Source: JACOTV01 sp964445135
Lineage (GTDB): Bacteria; Patescibacteriota; Microgenomatia; UBA1406; GWC2-37-13
Length of the DNA: 18,880 bases
Assembly: GCA_964445135.1 (NCBI GenBank)
Contig: CAYUJW010000020.1
Location: 1-18,880 of the forward strand
Reading direction: 5' to 3'
The position numbers and the translations under genes were made by a program. The notes under the pieces are model-generated. The model was given only the letters and a program-made list of their open reading frames with translations. It was not told the DNA's origin and ran no database searches. This document shows, in pieces, positions 1 through 7,927 of this stretch (positions are counted from its first letter, which is position 1; each line of letters starts with the position of its first letter).

Positions 1-487
1 CATGAACTATTACACCTTTTTTTGTAGCAAGCCGAACGTTATAGCGAGTTTTTGATTTGAGCTTTGCAAATAGCTCGTCTTCAGTTGGGGTGAGATCCAG
101 TATTTGTGTCCATGCCGGGAACAATGAGGATGGCGATTTTTTCAGAGAAGATGGGATCTTGGTTGATTCGGGGTGGAGCCCCACAGGCTCAAATTTGACA
201 TAGACGATGTTGTTGGTGCGAGCATAATCAGCAATAAAATCCAAAACCTGGGGAGATGGTATGGCAGACTTGGCAATATATCCAATGTATCGATTGGTAT
301 GAGGGATGGGATGAATTGTTGCCTGAAATACGCTTGCTATGCCGTCAATGTCAGGCCCCACAAATCGCACAACCGTTGTGCCTAGACTCGCGCGTGCTTC
401 TCCCCATTCCCACGTTTGAAGTGGATGATGGGCGAGTTCATTCCACTTTTGTGGCGAGTATTCATCGGTGATGATATGTGTTGTCAT
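1..487 (-). CDS. FemAB-like aminoacyl/peptidyl transferase, N-terminal part (cut by window edge)
   Basis: The frame is open from an ATG at 487 to the left edge, giving 162 residues with no stop, so the C-terminal half lies outside the window. I translated it by hand. It has the opening typical of FemAB/FemX (GNAT-fold) proteins, HPLQTWEWGEAR at about residues 21-32. Near residues 129-159 it has ILDLTPTEDELFAKLKSKTR followed by YNVRLATKKGV, which matches the family pattern L-x(n)-E-x-L-x(3)-K-x-K-x-R-x-x-I-x-x-A-x-x-x-GV. Known members add amino acids from aminoacyl-tRNA to the peptide of lipid II or peptidoglycan in the cytoplasm. The start lies 11 bp after the upstream GT4 stop, so this is the last visible gene of the glycan operon. 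No strong ribosome binding site is seen (only a weak ACGAG). Family membership is fairly sure; the substrate is unknown. Confidence 0.8.
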   Translation of the reverse strand, partial: MTTHIITDEYSPQKWNELAHHPLQTWEWGEARASLGTTVVRFVGPDIDGIASVFQATIHPIPHTNRYIGYIAKSAIPSPQVLDFIADYARTNNIVYVKFEPVGLHPESTKIPSSLKKSPSSLFPAWTQILDLTPTEDELFAKLKSKTRYNVRLATKKGVIVH

Positions 488-498
488 AGTGATTCTCG

Positions 499-1448
499 TT
501 ATTTTGACGCGGTATGTTGAGCGGCATTTTCAAGTATTTGAAGTGTCTCTTCGGCCGATTGTTTCCAAGAAAATTTGGCAACATTCTTCACACCTTTTGC
601 TATCTGAACTTTTCGAATTTGTGGATTTTCAACAAGCGTATCTATTGCGCGGGCGATGTCAGTTGTATCAAGTGGATCAAAAAAGATGCATGCATCACCT
701 GCAACTTCCGGCAAACAAGAGGTATTGGCGCACGCTACGGGACACCCAGCACTCATTGCTTCCAGCACCGGAATACAAAACCCTTCATATAATGACGGCA
801 TAACAAATGCCAATGCTCCCTCATATAGCAGACGTTTCTCATCTTCGCTTACATATCCAGTAAATTCAACCGCGTGCTCGATGTCAAGTCGGCGTGCGGT
901 GGCAAGAATTTCCTCGTACATCCATCCCTTTTTACCAACAATTTTGAGTGTGAGAGTAGGATGTTTTTTTAAGATAATTGAAAACGCACTAATAAGCCGA
1001 GCAACATTTTTTCGCGGCTGCAGTGTCCCAACATATAGTAAATATTGCGCTTGAGAACTGGCGGTTGGCGCTGATTCATGCTCGTGATTGTTTAAAGTGA
1101 ACCCATTGTGTACGACGCGTATTGTACTTGGCGACACTTTATATAGCGAGGTGAGGTCTTTTTTTGTGTTATTTGAGACGGCCACGATGCGTGTGGCGCG
1201 CGTGACACTGGCTCGAGTCCATTTGCGTAAGGTATATAAGTCTTTGGTCAAAAATTCATTGGGAAAATATTCATATGCCAGATCATGAATGGTTGTGACG
1301 AGCGGATATGGACAATACCACGGAGCGTAGTGGGCNNNNNNNNNNNNNNNNNNNNNNNNNNNNNNNNNNNNNNNNNNNNNNNNNNNNNNNNNNNNNNNNN
1401 NNNNNNNNNNNNNNNNNNNNNNNNNNNNNNNNNNNATATGTCTTTCAT
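499..1448 (-). CDS. GT4-family glycosyltransferase, interrupted by an assembly gap
   Basis: The part after the gap (positions 1335 to 502) encodes 278 residues of a GT-B retaining glycosyltransferase. It contains TIHDLAYEYFP in the end of the N-terminal domain, YVGTLQPRKN (the hinge motif), and the sugar-nucleotide E-x7-E signature in MPSLYEGFCIPVLEAM. The start is uncertain. An ATG at 1448 overlaps the upstream stop as ATGA, the usual coupled arrangement. An ATG at 1452 is in frame with the rest only if the gap really is 100 bases. The upstream gene is a paralogue with the same motif order (IVHDL, GKIEPRKN, EGFGYPVIE). By analogy it acts in the cytoplasm, adding a hexose to a lipid-linked or nascent surface glycan. 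The exact sugar cannot be read from sequence. Confidence 0.85.
1336..1435. other. Assembly gap (100 N)
   Basis: There are exactly 100 undetermined bases, the usual placeholder for a scaffold gap of unknown length. It falls inside the N-terminal domain of the GT4 gene. Comparison with the neighbouring paralogue, where the HDL motif is at residues 115-117, suggests that roughly 270 bases are really missing. With 100 bases the motif would lie at about residue 57. Confidence 0.97.
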
Positions 1449-2611
1449 GCATTTGTATGGGGCCGTAACTCCTTCATCATCGTATCATAATATGTGTCCC
1501 AACGGAATGCGGCGGCCCTTGTGGGCCCGCGTTGCTGATACATTGCGCGATCATTTTCATTTTCAAGCAGGTGATGGAGTGCGCGAGTAATATCAGCTAC
1601 ATCAAGTGGATTGAAGGTGAGTGCCGCATCATCTGCAATTTCAGCAAGAGAGGAAGTGTTTGAACAGCAGACGGCCGCGGCCTGTTGCATAGCTTCAATA
1701 ACTGGATATCCAAATCCTTCCCAAAGTGATGGCATGGAAAATATCAGGCATTGTGAATATAAGGCTTGAAGCGCATCATCTGGAACATAGCCCAAAAAGT
1801 GGATGTTATTACTTGCAATCTGCAATTCACGCGCGGCGGCTCCCGCCGTTGTTTCGTGCGCGGCGTTGCTAACTAATTCTTGTGCTGAAACGTCCCACCC
1901 TTGTTGACCGACAATCACTAAATCAACATCATCTCGATACAAGCGGAGATATGCTGCAATCAAACGATGGAGATTCTTACGTGGTTCAATCTTTCCAACT
2001 GCAAGAATGTATGGTCTGTCAAGCTTGTACTGTCTTTTTGTTTGCTCAAGAATCGCGGGTGGCAATTGGGAAGGTGGATTGACGCCGGGATAATTGGTGA
2101 CAAGACGGGCATTTTTGATAGAAAAGAATTCTTCACAATCATTTTTTGTGCTTTCTGAGTCGCAGAAAATTACTTCACATTCAGCATCCACATGGCCGAG
2201 ACGTTTTTGCTGTGTTTGTATGATGGTGTCGGCCACCGTCTCTGGGTACTTCACAAACACCAAGTCATGGACGATGGTCGCCCGTCTTGCTCGACATGGA
2301 GCTTGTGTCCAATCTGAGCTAATATACCAATCGACTGAATGGCCAATATATGTTTCGATCGGAATTTTGTGAACAGTATTGTTAAGCCATGCAAAAACAG
2401 TAGGTGGGTAATATGCTCTAACATAGGTGTGTCCACTTTTCTTGATGAGCTCAATAATTTCGCTTGGCGCTGATGTTCGTAGGCCAGAAAAAAAGAATAT
2501 CCAATCGTCTTCTTTGGGCCGTGCACATATCGTTTCCACCAAGCCGCGTGTAAAGCGTGCAACGCCAGTTCCTTCGTATGCAATTTGTGATATATCAAGG
2601 CAGATAGTCAT
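1445..2611 (-). CDS. GT4-family glycosyltransferase (mannosyltransferase-like)
   Basis: The product has 388 residues, a usual length for GT4 enzymes. Visible motifs are the N-terminal acceptor-side motif GTGVARFTRGL (residues 15-25), IVHDLVF (113-119), the hinge GKIEPRKN (206-213), and the donor-binding E-x7-E pair E298/E306 in SLWEGFGYPVIEAM. The segment after it reads QQAAAVCCSN, where most GT4 enzymes have a Gly-x-Pro turn, so the loop is somewhat degenerate. The start ATG shares one base with the stop of the upstream GT4 gene (TAATG), and its TGA stop overlaps the next start (ATGA), which implies translational coupling. It is probably a cytoplasmic enzyme of surface-glycan assembly. It is a paralogue of the next gene; donor and acceptor are not predictable. 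Confidence 0.9.
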   Translation of the reverse strand: MTICLDISQIAYEGTGVARFTRGLVETICARPKEDDWIFFFSGLRTSAPSEIIELIKKSGHTYVRAYYPPTVFAWLNNTVHKIPIETYIGHSVDWYISSDWTQAPCRARRATIVHDLVFVKYPETVADTIIQTQQKRLGHVDAECEVIFCDSESTKNDCEEFFSIKNARLVTNYPGVNPPSQLPPAILEQTKRQYKLDRPYILAVGKIEPRKNLHRLIAAYLRLYRDDVDLVIVGQQGWDVSAQELVSNAAHETTAGAAARELQIASNNIHFLGYVPDDALQALYSQCLIFSMPSLWEGFGYPVIEAMQQAAAVCCSNTSSLAEIADDAALTFNPLDVADITRALHHLLENENDRAMYQQRGPTRAAAFRWDTYYDTMMKELRPHTNA

Positions 2612-3798
2612 TATTGATTTACGCGCACATACGCAATTTCTAGCTTTTTGGCAATTGCCTTCCAGTTGTATTGGTCATGTATGAGGGAAAATGCTTCGGT
2701 TCGGAGTGTTTGGTAGAGCTGGTTGTCTCGAAGCAATAGCGAAATATTGTCGACAAATTCAGTTGGTGTATTGGCTAAAAGCACATGTTTACCGTTTTGC
2801 ACGGCTAAGCCAGTTACGCCGGTTGTGGTGGAGATGATGGGGAGTCCACATGCCATGGCAGCAAGAATCTTCAGCCGCGTGCCACCTGGACCAAAGATTG
2901 GAGCTAAGAATATCGACGAGGTAAGATAGAGTTTTTTGACTGTTGCAACATCGTCGTTTTGGATTTCAACGATTTGTACATGTTCACTTGCAGGTATTTT
3001 TCCTGCATGTTGACCGGCAATTTTTAGGTGAACATCTGGATGCCTTGCCACAAGAGCGGGGACAATGTTTTGAATGAGGTAATTTGCGGCTTCAATATTC
3101 TGAAGCCAAGAAAAATTGCCTTGAAACAGCAATATCTTTTCACCATGTTCTTTTGAAGGAAGCTCATCAATTACCATATCTGATCCAGCACCATTTGGTA
3201 CGATAATCGGTTTGATGGTTGGTGCAATCTGACTGACCCGCTGCTTATCTTCCTCAGAAACGGTTGCAACAAGTGCGGCCTTCTTCCAATATGCAGCTTC
3301 CCAATAACGTAGCTTTGCAATATCAAGATTCAAAAAAGGTCTCATAAAAAAGGGACGAGAATCAACAAAATGCTTATACACATCAAGTTCAATCGTTTGC
3401 TCAACAAGTAAAATAGGAGTATCTGTCTTTGGCACATGTGGCATCACATAAAATGTCTCGCAGTGAATTACGTCAAACTCTTGCTGCTTCAAAATAGATG
3501 ATATGGTGCGGCTTGCCTCAGCTGAATAATTGCGCACAACCAGAAATGGCTTTGATGAAAACAGCCACCTCAGAATGTTTTTTATTTGCCACGGCTTTTC
3601 CGGTCGACGGCAAATATGCACTTCATCACAATACTCAAGCAACGCAGTTTTGTACTGGTTGTCGTGAGGGTTTTTAGAAAGCGCAACTAACACCACATAA
3701 TGTTTTTCATGAAGATATTTGAGTAGATTGAGCGTGCGAATTTGTCCGCCCGATGCGGGAGGATAGGGGACATAAGGGGTGATCATGAGAATTTTCAT
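2611..3798 (-). CDS. GT4-family glycosyltransferase with altered donor-site signature
   Basis: The product has 395 residues with a GT-B fold. The N-terminus MKILMITPYVPYPPASGGQI is the classic glycine-rich opening. Residues 226-240 (QGNFSWLQNIEAANY) and 303-320 (GPGGTRLKILAAMACGLP) resemble the sugar transferase group that normally carries G-G-G-T-R-L-K-I-L-E-A-M-A. Here the conserved Glu is Ala313, and the first Glu of the E-x7-E pair is also absent, as in relatives of this group. The gene starts 97 bp after the PMT-like gene, the largest gap inside the cluster, so it may open a second transcript; I see only weak -10 candidates there. It ends by TAATG overlap with the next GT4. It is likely a cytoplasmic glycan enzyme, though activity is less certain because of the lost Glu. 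Confidence 0.87.
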   Translation of the reverse strand: MKILMITPYVPYPPASGGQIRTLNLLKYLHEKHYVVLVALSKNPHDNQYKTALLEYCDEVHICRRPEKPWQIKNILRWLFSSKPFLVVRNYSAEASRTISSILKQQEFDVIHCETFYVMPHVPKTDTPILLVEQTIELDVYKHFVDSRPFFMRPFLNLDIAKLRYWEAAYWKKAALVATVSEEDKQRVSQIAPTIKPIIVPNGAGSDMVIDELPSKEHGEKILLFQGNFSWLQNIEAANYLIQNIVPALVARHPDVHLKIAGQHAGKIPASEHVQIVEIQNDDVATVKKLYLTSSIFLAPIFGPGGTRLKILAAMACGLPIISTTTGVTGLAVQNGKHVLLANTPTEFVDNISLLLRDNQLYQTLRTEAFSLIHDQYNWKAIAKKLEIAYVRVNQ

Positions 3799-3895
3799 AG
3801 CATGTATTTGATTTTGATGATGCGCAAATGCGAAGTGAATGTAGTCGGCATTGAACTATGTAAAGCGCTGGGATACCCGGGCCCGACCAAATTGC

Positions 3896-5371
3896 CTATA
3901 AGCGAAAAATGGCAAACTTGTTGCTTTCAAACATGACTTCAAACGGTTCTTCTGCTTTGATTTTTTTAATCACATCTCCATTTTGAGTAATGAAGTATCT
4001 ATATCCCTTCGCTTTGAGCTTTGTTAAATCATCAAATACCGCAGGCGCCCCCCGTCTATCTGATAGATACAATAGGGTAGTGTCGCCAAGGGTATCGGTT
4101 ACGATCTTGTCCTCACGTGTTGTTACGCTGTCGATGACTGATGCAATTTGAACCAGCTCCTCTGGATAATCATAATATGTTTTAACACGCTGATATGACA
4201 CAAAGAGCGCAAGTCCAGTGCATGCGATAACTGCAATAACTGAAGGCAACATATATATTTTTTTCAAGTGAACATTGAAGATGGAGCGAATACCATATGC
4301 CGTAAAGATGACAATTGCGGGAATAATGAGGGTTTGATAATATTCATGCTGCACATTGCCGCCCTGAAAGACAATCAAGTAAACCATCGAGCTGATGAGA
4401 ATGCTATAAAGAAAGTGCGAGCGCTGTCTGGTGATTGCTCCAATGACAAGAAATGGAAACATGAGTCCGCCGAGTATAATATTGGTGATTCGCTCATAGA
4501 AGATCCATCTAAAGAATGACGGTCGCATAAATATTCGCTCCATTCCACCACCTGTGTTGATGCTTGTAATAAGCCACTCGCTTGCTGGAATGCCTTCTGG
4601 AAATTGTGCTATGTAAGTTCTCCACCAAATAAGTGGCGCTATTGTTAACACCACAAACACATATGGCTGCCAGCTTTGAAATAATTTCCATGCATGTTTG
4701 CGAATAAAGAGATAGCCAAAGGCGATATAGAAAAATATGGTTGTTGGCTTAATTAGCAAAGCACATGCTGCGCATACGACGGCCACAGCATACCAGAGGT
4801 ATGTAAGGCTCTTCCCATTTGTATAATTGTATAAGCTATAGAGTGTTAAAAAAACCATGGCAAGCGCTGGTGTTTCAGGCAACACAACGCGGGAGAAGAA
4901 TATAGAAAATGGCAAAACTGCATATAACGCTGCAGCAATCAGAGCTGTGGCCTCATCTATTTCTTGCTTTGTAATGCTGTAAATAACGAGCAATATGATG
5001 ATTGAACAAGCGACCGCAATGAGCCGTCCAATCTGTTCGATAGGGAGTGGCACCATTGGGGCAAGTGATGCAATAGCTGCGTTGTAGAGGGGAAACTCAA
5101 CCATGCGCAACCCTTCAGGATTCTCTTCACCTGATTGAATATTTGAAAGATCATCGTAGGTTGGTCGAAGTAGGTTTATTCCATCGCGAACATAATTTCG
5201 TGCAACTGCTGCAGTATCTGCCTGTCGCCAGGAGTGAAAGTCAGCAAGTGGAGTATCAATGCGGTATAGTCGTGTGGCCAAGGCGACTAATACAATAGTC
5301 ACCAAAAGAGATATGTGAAGCGCCTTTTTTAACGCAAGGTGTTTGTTATGTATGATCTGTGGCTTGGTCAT
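3896..5371 (-). CDS. PMT/ArnT-like membrane glycosyltransferase (GT39/GT83-type, polyprenyl-phosphate sugar donor)
   Basis: The product has 491 residues and is strongly hydrophobic. A first membrane helix lies at about residues 17-35, followed by the signature loop with D44 and HSWRQADTA (46-54), as in PMT_2/ArnT proteins. VEFPLYN (91-97), a second conserved acidic loop motif, and RVVLPETPAL (161-170) follow. About ten further helices and the outer-loop motif QHEYYQTLIIPA (341-352) come next. A soluble tail of about 95 residues (397-491) closes it. Family members move a sugar from a polyprenyl-phosphate carrier to lipid, glycan or protein on the outer face of the membrane. The ATG overlaps the ligase-like stop as ATGA, so the two are coupled. 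Whether it modifies glycan or glycosylates protein cannot be told. Confidence 0.87.
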   Translation of the reverse strand: MTKPQIIHNKHLALKKALHISLLVTIVLVALATRLYRIDTPLADFHSWRQADTAAVARNYVRDGINLLRPTYDDLSNIQSGEENPEGLRMVEFPLYNAAIASLAPMVPLPIEQIGRLIAVACSIIILLVIYSITKQEIDEATALIAAALYAVLPFSIFFSRVVLPETPALAMVFLTLYSLYNYTNGKSLTYLWYAVAVVCAACALLIKPTTIFFYIAFGYLFIRKHAWKLFQSWQPYVFVVLTIAPLIWWRTYIAQFPEGIPASEWLITSINTGGGMERIFMRPSFFRWIFYERITNIILGGLMFPFLVIGAITRQRSHFLYSILISSMVYLIVFQGGNVQHEYYQTLIIPAIVIFTAYGIRSIFNVHLKKIYMLPSVIAVIACTGLALFVSYQRVKTYYDYPEELVQIASVIDSVTTREDKIVTDTLGDTTLLYLSDRRGAPAVFDDLTKLKAKGYRYFITQNGDVIKKIKAEEPFEVMFESNKFAIFRL

Positions 5372-6909
5372 GACGGCTTGTGAGACTTCTTTGCGTATTG
5401 AAGACCAACCATTAATCCGGCAACGGTCCAGAAATTGTAGGCAATTTTGGATGCTTCAAATACATCTACATAGAGCGCATTAATCAGCAGCGCAACTGTT
5501 CCAAACACAAATCCATAGAGAACAAAAGGTTCGGAATACTTTTTGGCGTACTTCCAAGTTGTGACACATATGCGAATCAATAATGCCATAAAGAGCGTGG
5601 TGCCAAGTAAACCGAACTCGCCAAGCCATCTCAGGATGTCATTGTCAGTGGCTTCGGTGAGTGAATAAGGGCCAGTCCCAAGAAGTGGGCTGGTTTGAAA
5701 TGCGGCAATTGCGCGAGGCCATTCAACTTGAAGGCGGGTTGAGCAAGAAATGTCGCATAAAACAAGTTGTTGCGGTTTGATAAATTTTGATATTTCATTG
5801 GCACGCTGTTGGATTTGCACGGTGGTGAGAACTTCACCTTTCTGGTTTGCATTGGCCACCACTTCATTTATGGCAGCTTGCCTGATTTCTTCATCACTTA
5901 CTTTTGGTTTTGTTGCGGTGAGCTTGTTCGTGAGTTTGCTGTTTACCTTGGCGTTGCCGGCGGGAAGATTGTTCACCGATATTTTTTGACTCACTTGTTC
6001 TTGTCCTGTTTGCTCATTAATAAATACTGTCTTTACCTGGAATGTCTGAGCAAATCGTTTGGTCATATCTTTTGTGGTCAGTAGTAGGGCACCCGTCAAG
6101 GCTAGTGCGAGAAAGAAAAATTTCCATCTTCTGGCAAAGAGGATAAACAGGAATGTTGAGGCAAGGTAAGCTAAAAATGAGGACCTGGCCGAAGTATAAA
6201 GAAGTATGAGCAAGGCAAGGATAAATAATCCCACATACCGTTTATGGTTGCGGCTGAAGTAGAGTCCAATGATGATTGGAATGGAAAACGTTACATATCC
6301 GGCCAAATCAAAGTGACCGCCAAACGTTGAATTGACTCGATCGCTCATTGATAGACACAGCAGGCGACCATCAACATATGCGGGATTCATCGACTGGATT
6401 GACGGAAGACAAAATTGACGGTCGGCAATTATCATAGGGAACTTCTGTCCAATTCCATATAAAGCAACTAACAGTAAGGTGATAAAGTACGTCTTGAGAT
6501 ATGTTTTAAAGCGCGCGTCGCTTATGACGGCAGACATTGCCACAAAAAAGACGATCATATATTGCACACGACGCAAGCTATGAAGAAGCCCCACATTAAA
6601 TACCGGCTCTCGGATGGTGTGCAGATAGTAATAACCGAATGCAAACGAGATAAATACTGCGGCCCAAAACGCCATCACATTCCAAAAAAATTTAGTTCGA
6701 AGCTGTAGTTTGCGACGTGCCCACTGGATAAAAAACACGAGACACAAAATAACAGGAAGTAGATCGTCGATTCGAATCTTAATATAGGTATACTCAACGT
6801 GCTGAAGAGGAAATTTAGGAAGCAAGGAGACGGCAACAATAAAGGCAATAAACGTCCAGTGAAACAGATTGTCGTCAATGGTCTTGAGCAATTGCGAGAG
6901 CTTTTTCAT
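5368..6909 (-). CDS. O-antigen ligase/polymerase-like membrane protein (Wzy_C/WaaL superfamily)
   Basis: The product has 513 residues with around ten to twelve membrane helices. Family marks are NSTFGGHFDLAGY (193-205), TSARSSFLAYLA (239-250), Arg392, and WPRAIAAFQTSPLLGTGPYS (397-416), followed by RWLGEFGLLG (427-436). The Wzy_C family joins or polymerises undecaprenyl-linked glycans outside the membrane. Between the helix ending near 280 and Arg392 lies a hydrophilic stretch of about 110 residues, rich in Lys, Gln, Asn and Glu, with helical segments (338-356, 363-378) and a C-x3-C pair (385/389). Its start overlaps the upstream GT2 gene by 35 bp, and the next Met is at residue 79, so the ATG at 6909 is the only reasonable ATG start. 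It could be a ligase or a polymerase; sequence alone does not separate them. Confidence 0.87.
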   Translation of the reverse strand: MKKLSQLLKTIDDNLFHWTFIAFIVAVSLLPKFPLQHVEYTYIKIRIDDLLPVILCLVFFIQWARRKLQLRTKFFWNVMAFWAAVFISFAFGYYYLHTIREPVFNVGLLHSLRRVQYMIVFFVAMSAVISDARFKTYLKTYFITLLLVALYGIGQKFPMIIADRQFCLPSIQSMNPAYVDGRLLCLSMSDRVNSTFGGHFDLAGYVTFSIPIIIGLYFSRNHKRYVGLFILALLILLYTSARSSFLAYLASTFLFILFARRWKFFFLALALTGALLLTTKDMTKRFAQTFQVKTVFINEQTGQEQVSQKISVNNLPAGNAKVNSKLTNKLTATKPKVSDEEIRQAAINEVVANANQKGEVLTTVQIQQRANEISKFIKPQQLVLCDISCSTRLQVEWPRAIAAFQTSPLLGTGPYSLTEATDNDILRWLGEFGLLGTTLFMALLIRICVTTWKYAKKYSEPFVLYGFVFGTVALLINALYVDVFEASKIAYNFWTVAGLMVGLQYAKKSHKPS

Positions 6910-7783
6910 ATGTTTGACTGAGATATGTGCTGCCTGTTGCGCGTCCTACGACGATTCCAAGCACTGCTTTCAATTGTAGCATAGATTTGAGAAGCAAAAG
7001 CGATGTTTTATTAAAGTGCTTTTTATAGTAATACAACAGCCCATTGTAAACTTGTAAAATTGGAAATGTACGTTGTCCGCCAGATGACGCAGAACCAAGG
7101 TGGATGATGCGTGCTGAGTGATAGAAGTAGGTATTCATGCCAAGTTTTTGCGCACGGTGAAGCAGGTCGATCTCTTCCATATACATAAATATTTGCTCAT
7201 CAAATCCTCCAACGCGCTCAAAGTCACTTTTTCGGCACAATATGCAGGCGCCAGAGACCCAACCGACACGCACCGTTTTTCCGGGTGATGTACGGGTAAA
7301 GCGAAACACCGGCCAGCGATCACCCATGAGTAGCAAGTGAGTAAATACCACGGGTAAGGTGTACAGTGGGCCACATGAATCCTGCGGGGTCAGGTCAGCG
7401 TTTAACAGTTTTGCGCCAATAAAGTGGTGTGATGGGTTTTGTCTGGCATGGGTGAGTAGCGATTGAATTGCACGCCCTGTGATCACGGTATCTGAGTTGA
7501 GCATGAGCACAAACTCTCCAGAAGCTTTTGCAATGGCTTGATTGTTCGCCCGACCAAAGCCGCAATTTGTGTCATTTAGTAGAAGAGTAAATAGGCTGTC
7601 GTGTTTTTTGTTGTAATCCAGCAGCATGGCAACTGAGCCATCGTGTGAGTCATTGTCTACCACCACAATTTCAAGCGAGATGTCGCTGTCGCGGGTGGAC
7701 TTCAATATTGAATCAAGGCACTGTTTGGTGATCTCAAGGGTATTGTATGAGACGATAATTATGGAGAGATCTCGCTGCTTCAT
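6875..7783 (-). CDS. GT2-family glycosyltransferase (rhamnosyltransferase-like)
   Basis: The product has 302 residues with a GT-A fold. It begins with LSIIIVSYNTLEITKQCLDSI (the nucleotide-binding strand and turn). VVVDNDSHDGS follows at 40-50 and the metal-binding motif LNSD at 95-98. VSGACILCRKSDFERVGGFD (176-195) with MYMEEIDL (200-207), the acceptor-side acidic motif, comes next. This order is typical of WbbL/RfbF-type inverting enzymes that add rhamnose or related sugars. The C-terminal 50 residues are amphipathic and may touch the membrane. It is the promoter-proximal gene of the surface-glycan operon. A perfect TATAAT on its strand ends 8 bases before the ATG, so the mRNA is predicted to be leaderless. 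Donor specificity is a guess. Confidence 0.9.
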   Translation of the reverse strand: MKQRDLSIIIVSYNTLEITKQCLDSILKSTRDSDISLEIVVVDNDSHDGSVAMLLDYNKKHDSLFTLLLNDTNCGFGRANNQAIAKASGEFVLMLNSDTVITGRAIQSLLTHARQNPSHHFIGAKLLNADLTPQDSCGPLYTLPVVFTHLLLMGDRWPVFRFTRTSPGKTVRVGWVSGACILCRKSDFERVGGFDEQIFMYMEEIDLLHRAQKLGMNTYFYHSARIIHLGSASSGGQRTFPILQVYNGLLYYYKKHFNKTSLLLLKSMLQLKAVLGIVVGRATGSTYLSQTYEKALAIAQDH

Positions 7784-7785
7784 AT

Positions 7786-7799
7786 AGTATAATTATACT
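7786..7799. promoter_or_regulatory. Palindromic bidirectional -10 element (tRNA on plus, glycan operon on minus)
   Basis: AGTATAATTATACT is a perfect 14-bp palindrome that contains TATAAT on both strands (plus 7788-7793; minus 7797-7792). On the plus strand it would start RNA near 7800, 16 bases before the tRNA. On the minus strand it would start RNA near 7784-7785, next to the ATG at 7783. I see no good -35 box in either direction, so this is inferred from position and symmetry. Confidence 0.6.
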
Positions 7800-7815
7800 C
7801 ACATAATTTACGTAA

Positions 7816-7887
7816 GCCACCGTAGCTCAGTGGTAGAGCGGACGTTTCATAAGCGTTAGGTCAGAAGTTCAATTCTTCTCGGTGGCA
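7816..7887 (+). tRNA. tRNA-Met, anticodon CAT (probably elongator)
   Basis: This is a 72-nt cloverleaf. The acceptor stem GCCACCG pairs with CGGTGGC and the discriminator base is A. The D arm is GCTC/GAGC with loop AGTGGTA. The anticodon stem is GACGT/GCGTT with a G-T pair at each end, and its loop TTCATAA gives CAT. The T arm is AGAAG/CTTCT with loop TTCAATT. The first acceptor pair is G-C and the anticodon stem lacks the three G-C pairs of initiators, so it is not an initiator. An Ile tRNA with lysidine-modified CAT cannot be excluded. The CCA end is not encoded (CAC follows the discriminator). It lies between two minus-strand genes, 32 bp from the first ATG of the glycan operon. Confidence 0.93.
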
Positions 7888-7927
7888 CACTCCGAATCTA
7901 TGTTCGTTGTGCAGCCAGTCTCCCGGC

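Noticed and set aside
468..803. 111-codon plus-strand frame opposite the FemAB/GT4 junction
   Set aside because: Antisense to a GT4 gene with intact motifs; no protein similarity seen.
7816..7887. Initiator tRNA-fMet
   Set aside because: The first acceptor pair is G-C rather than the mismatch of initiators, and the anticodon stem lacks the three G-C pairs.
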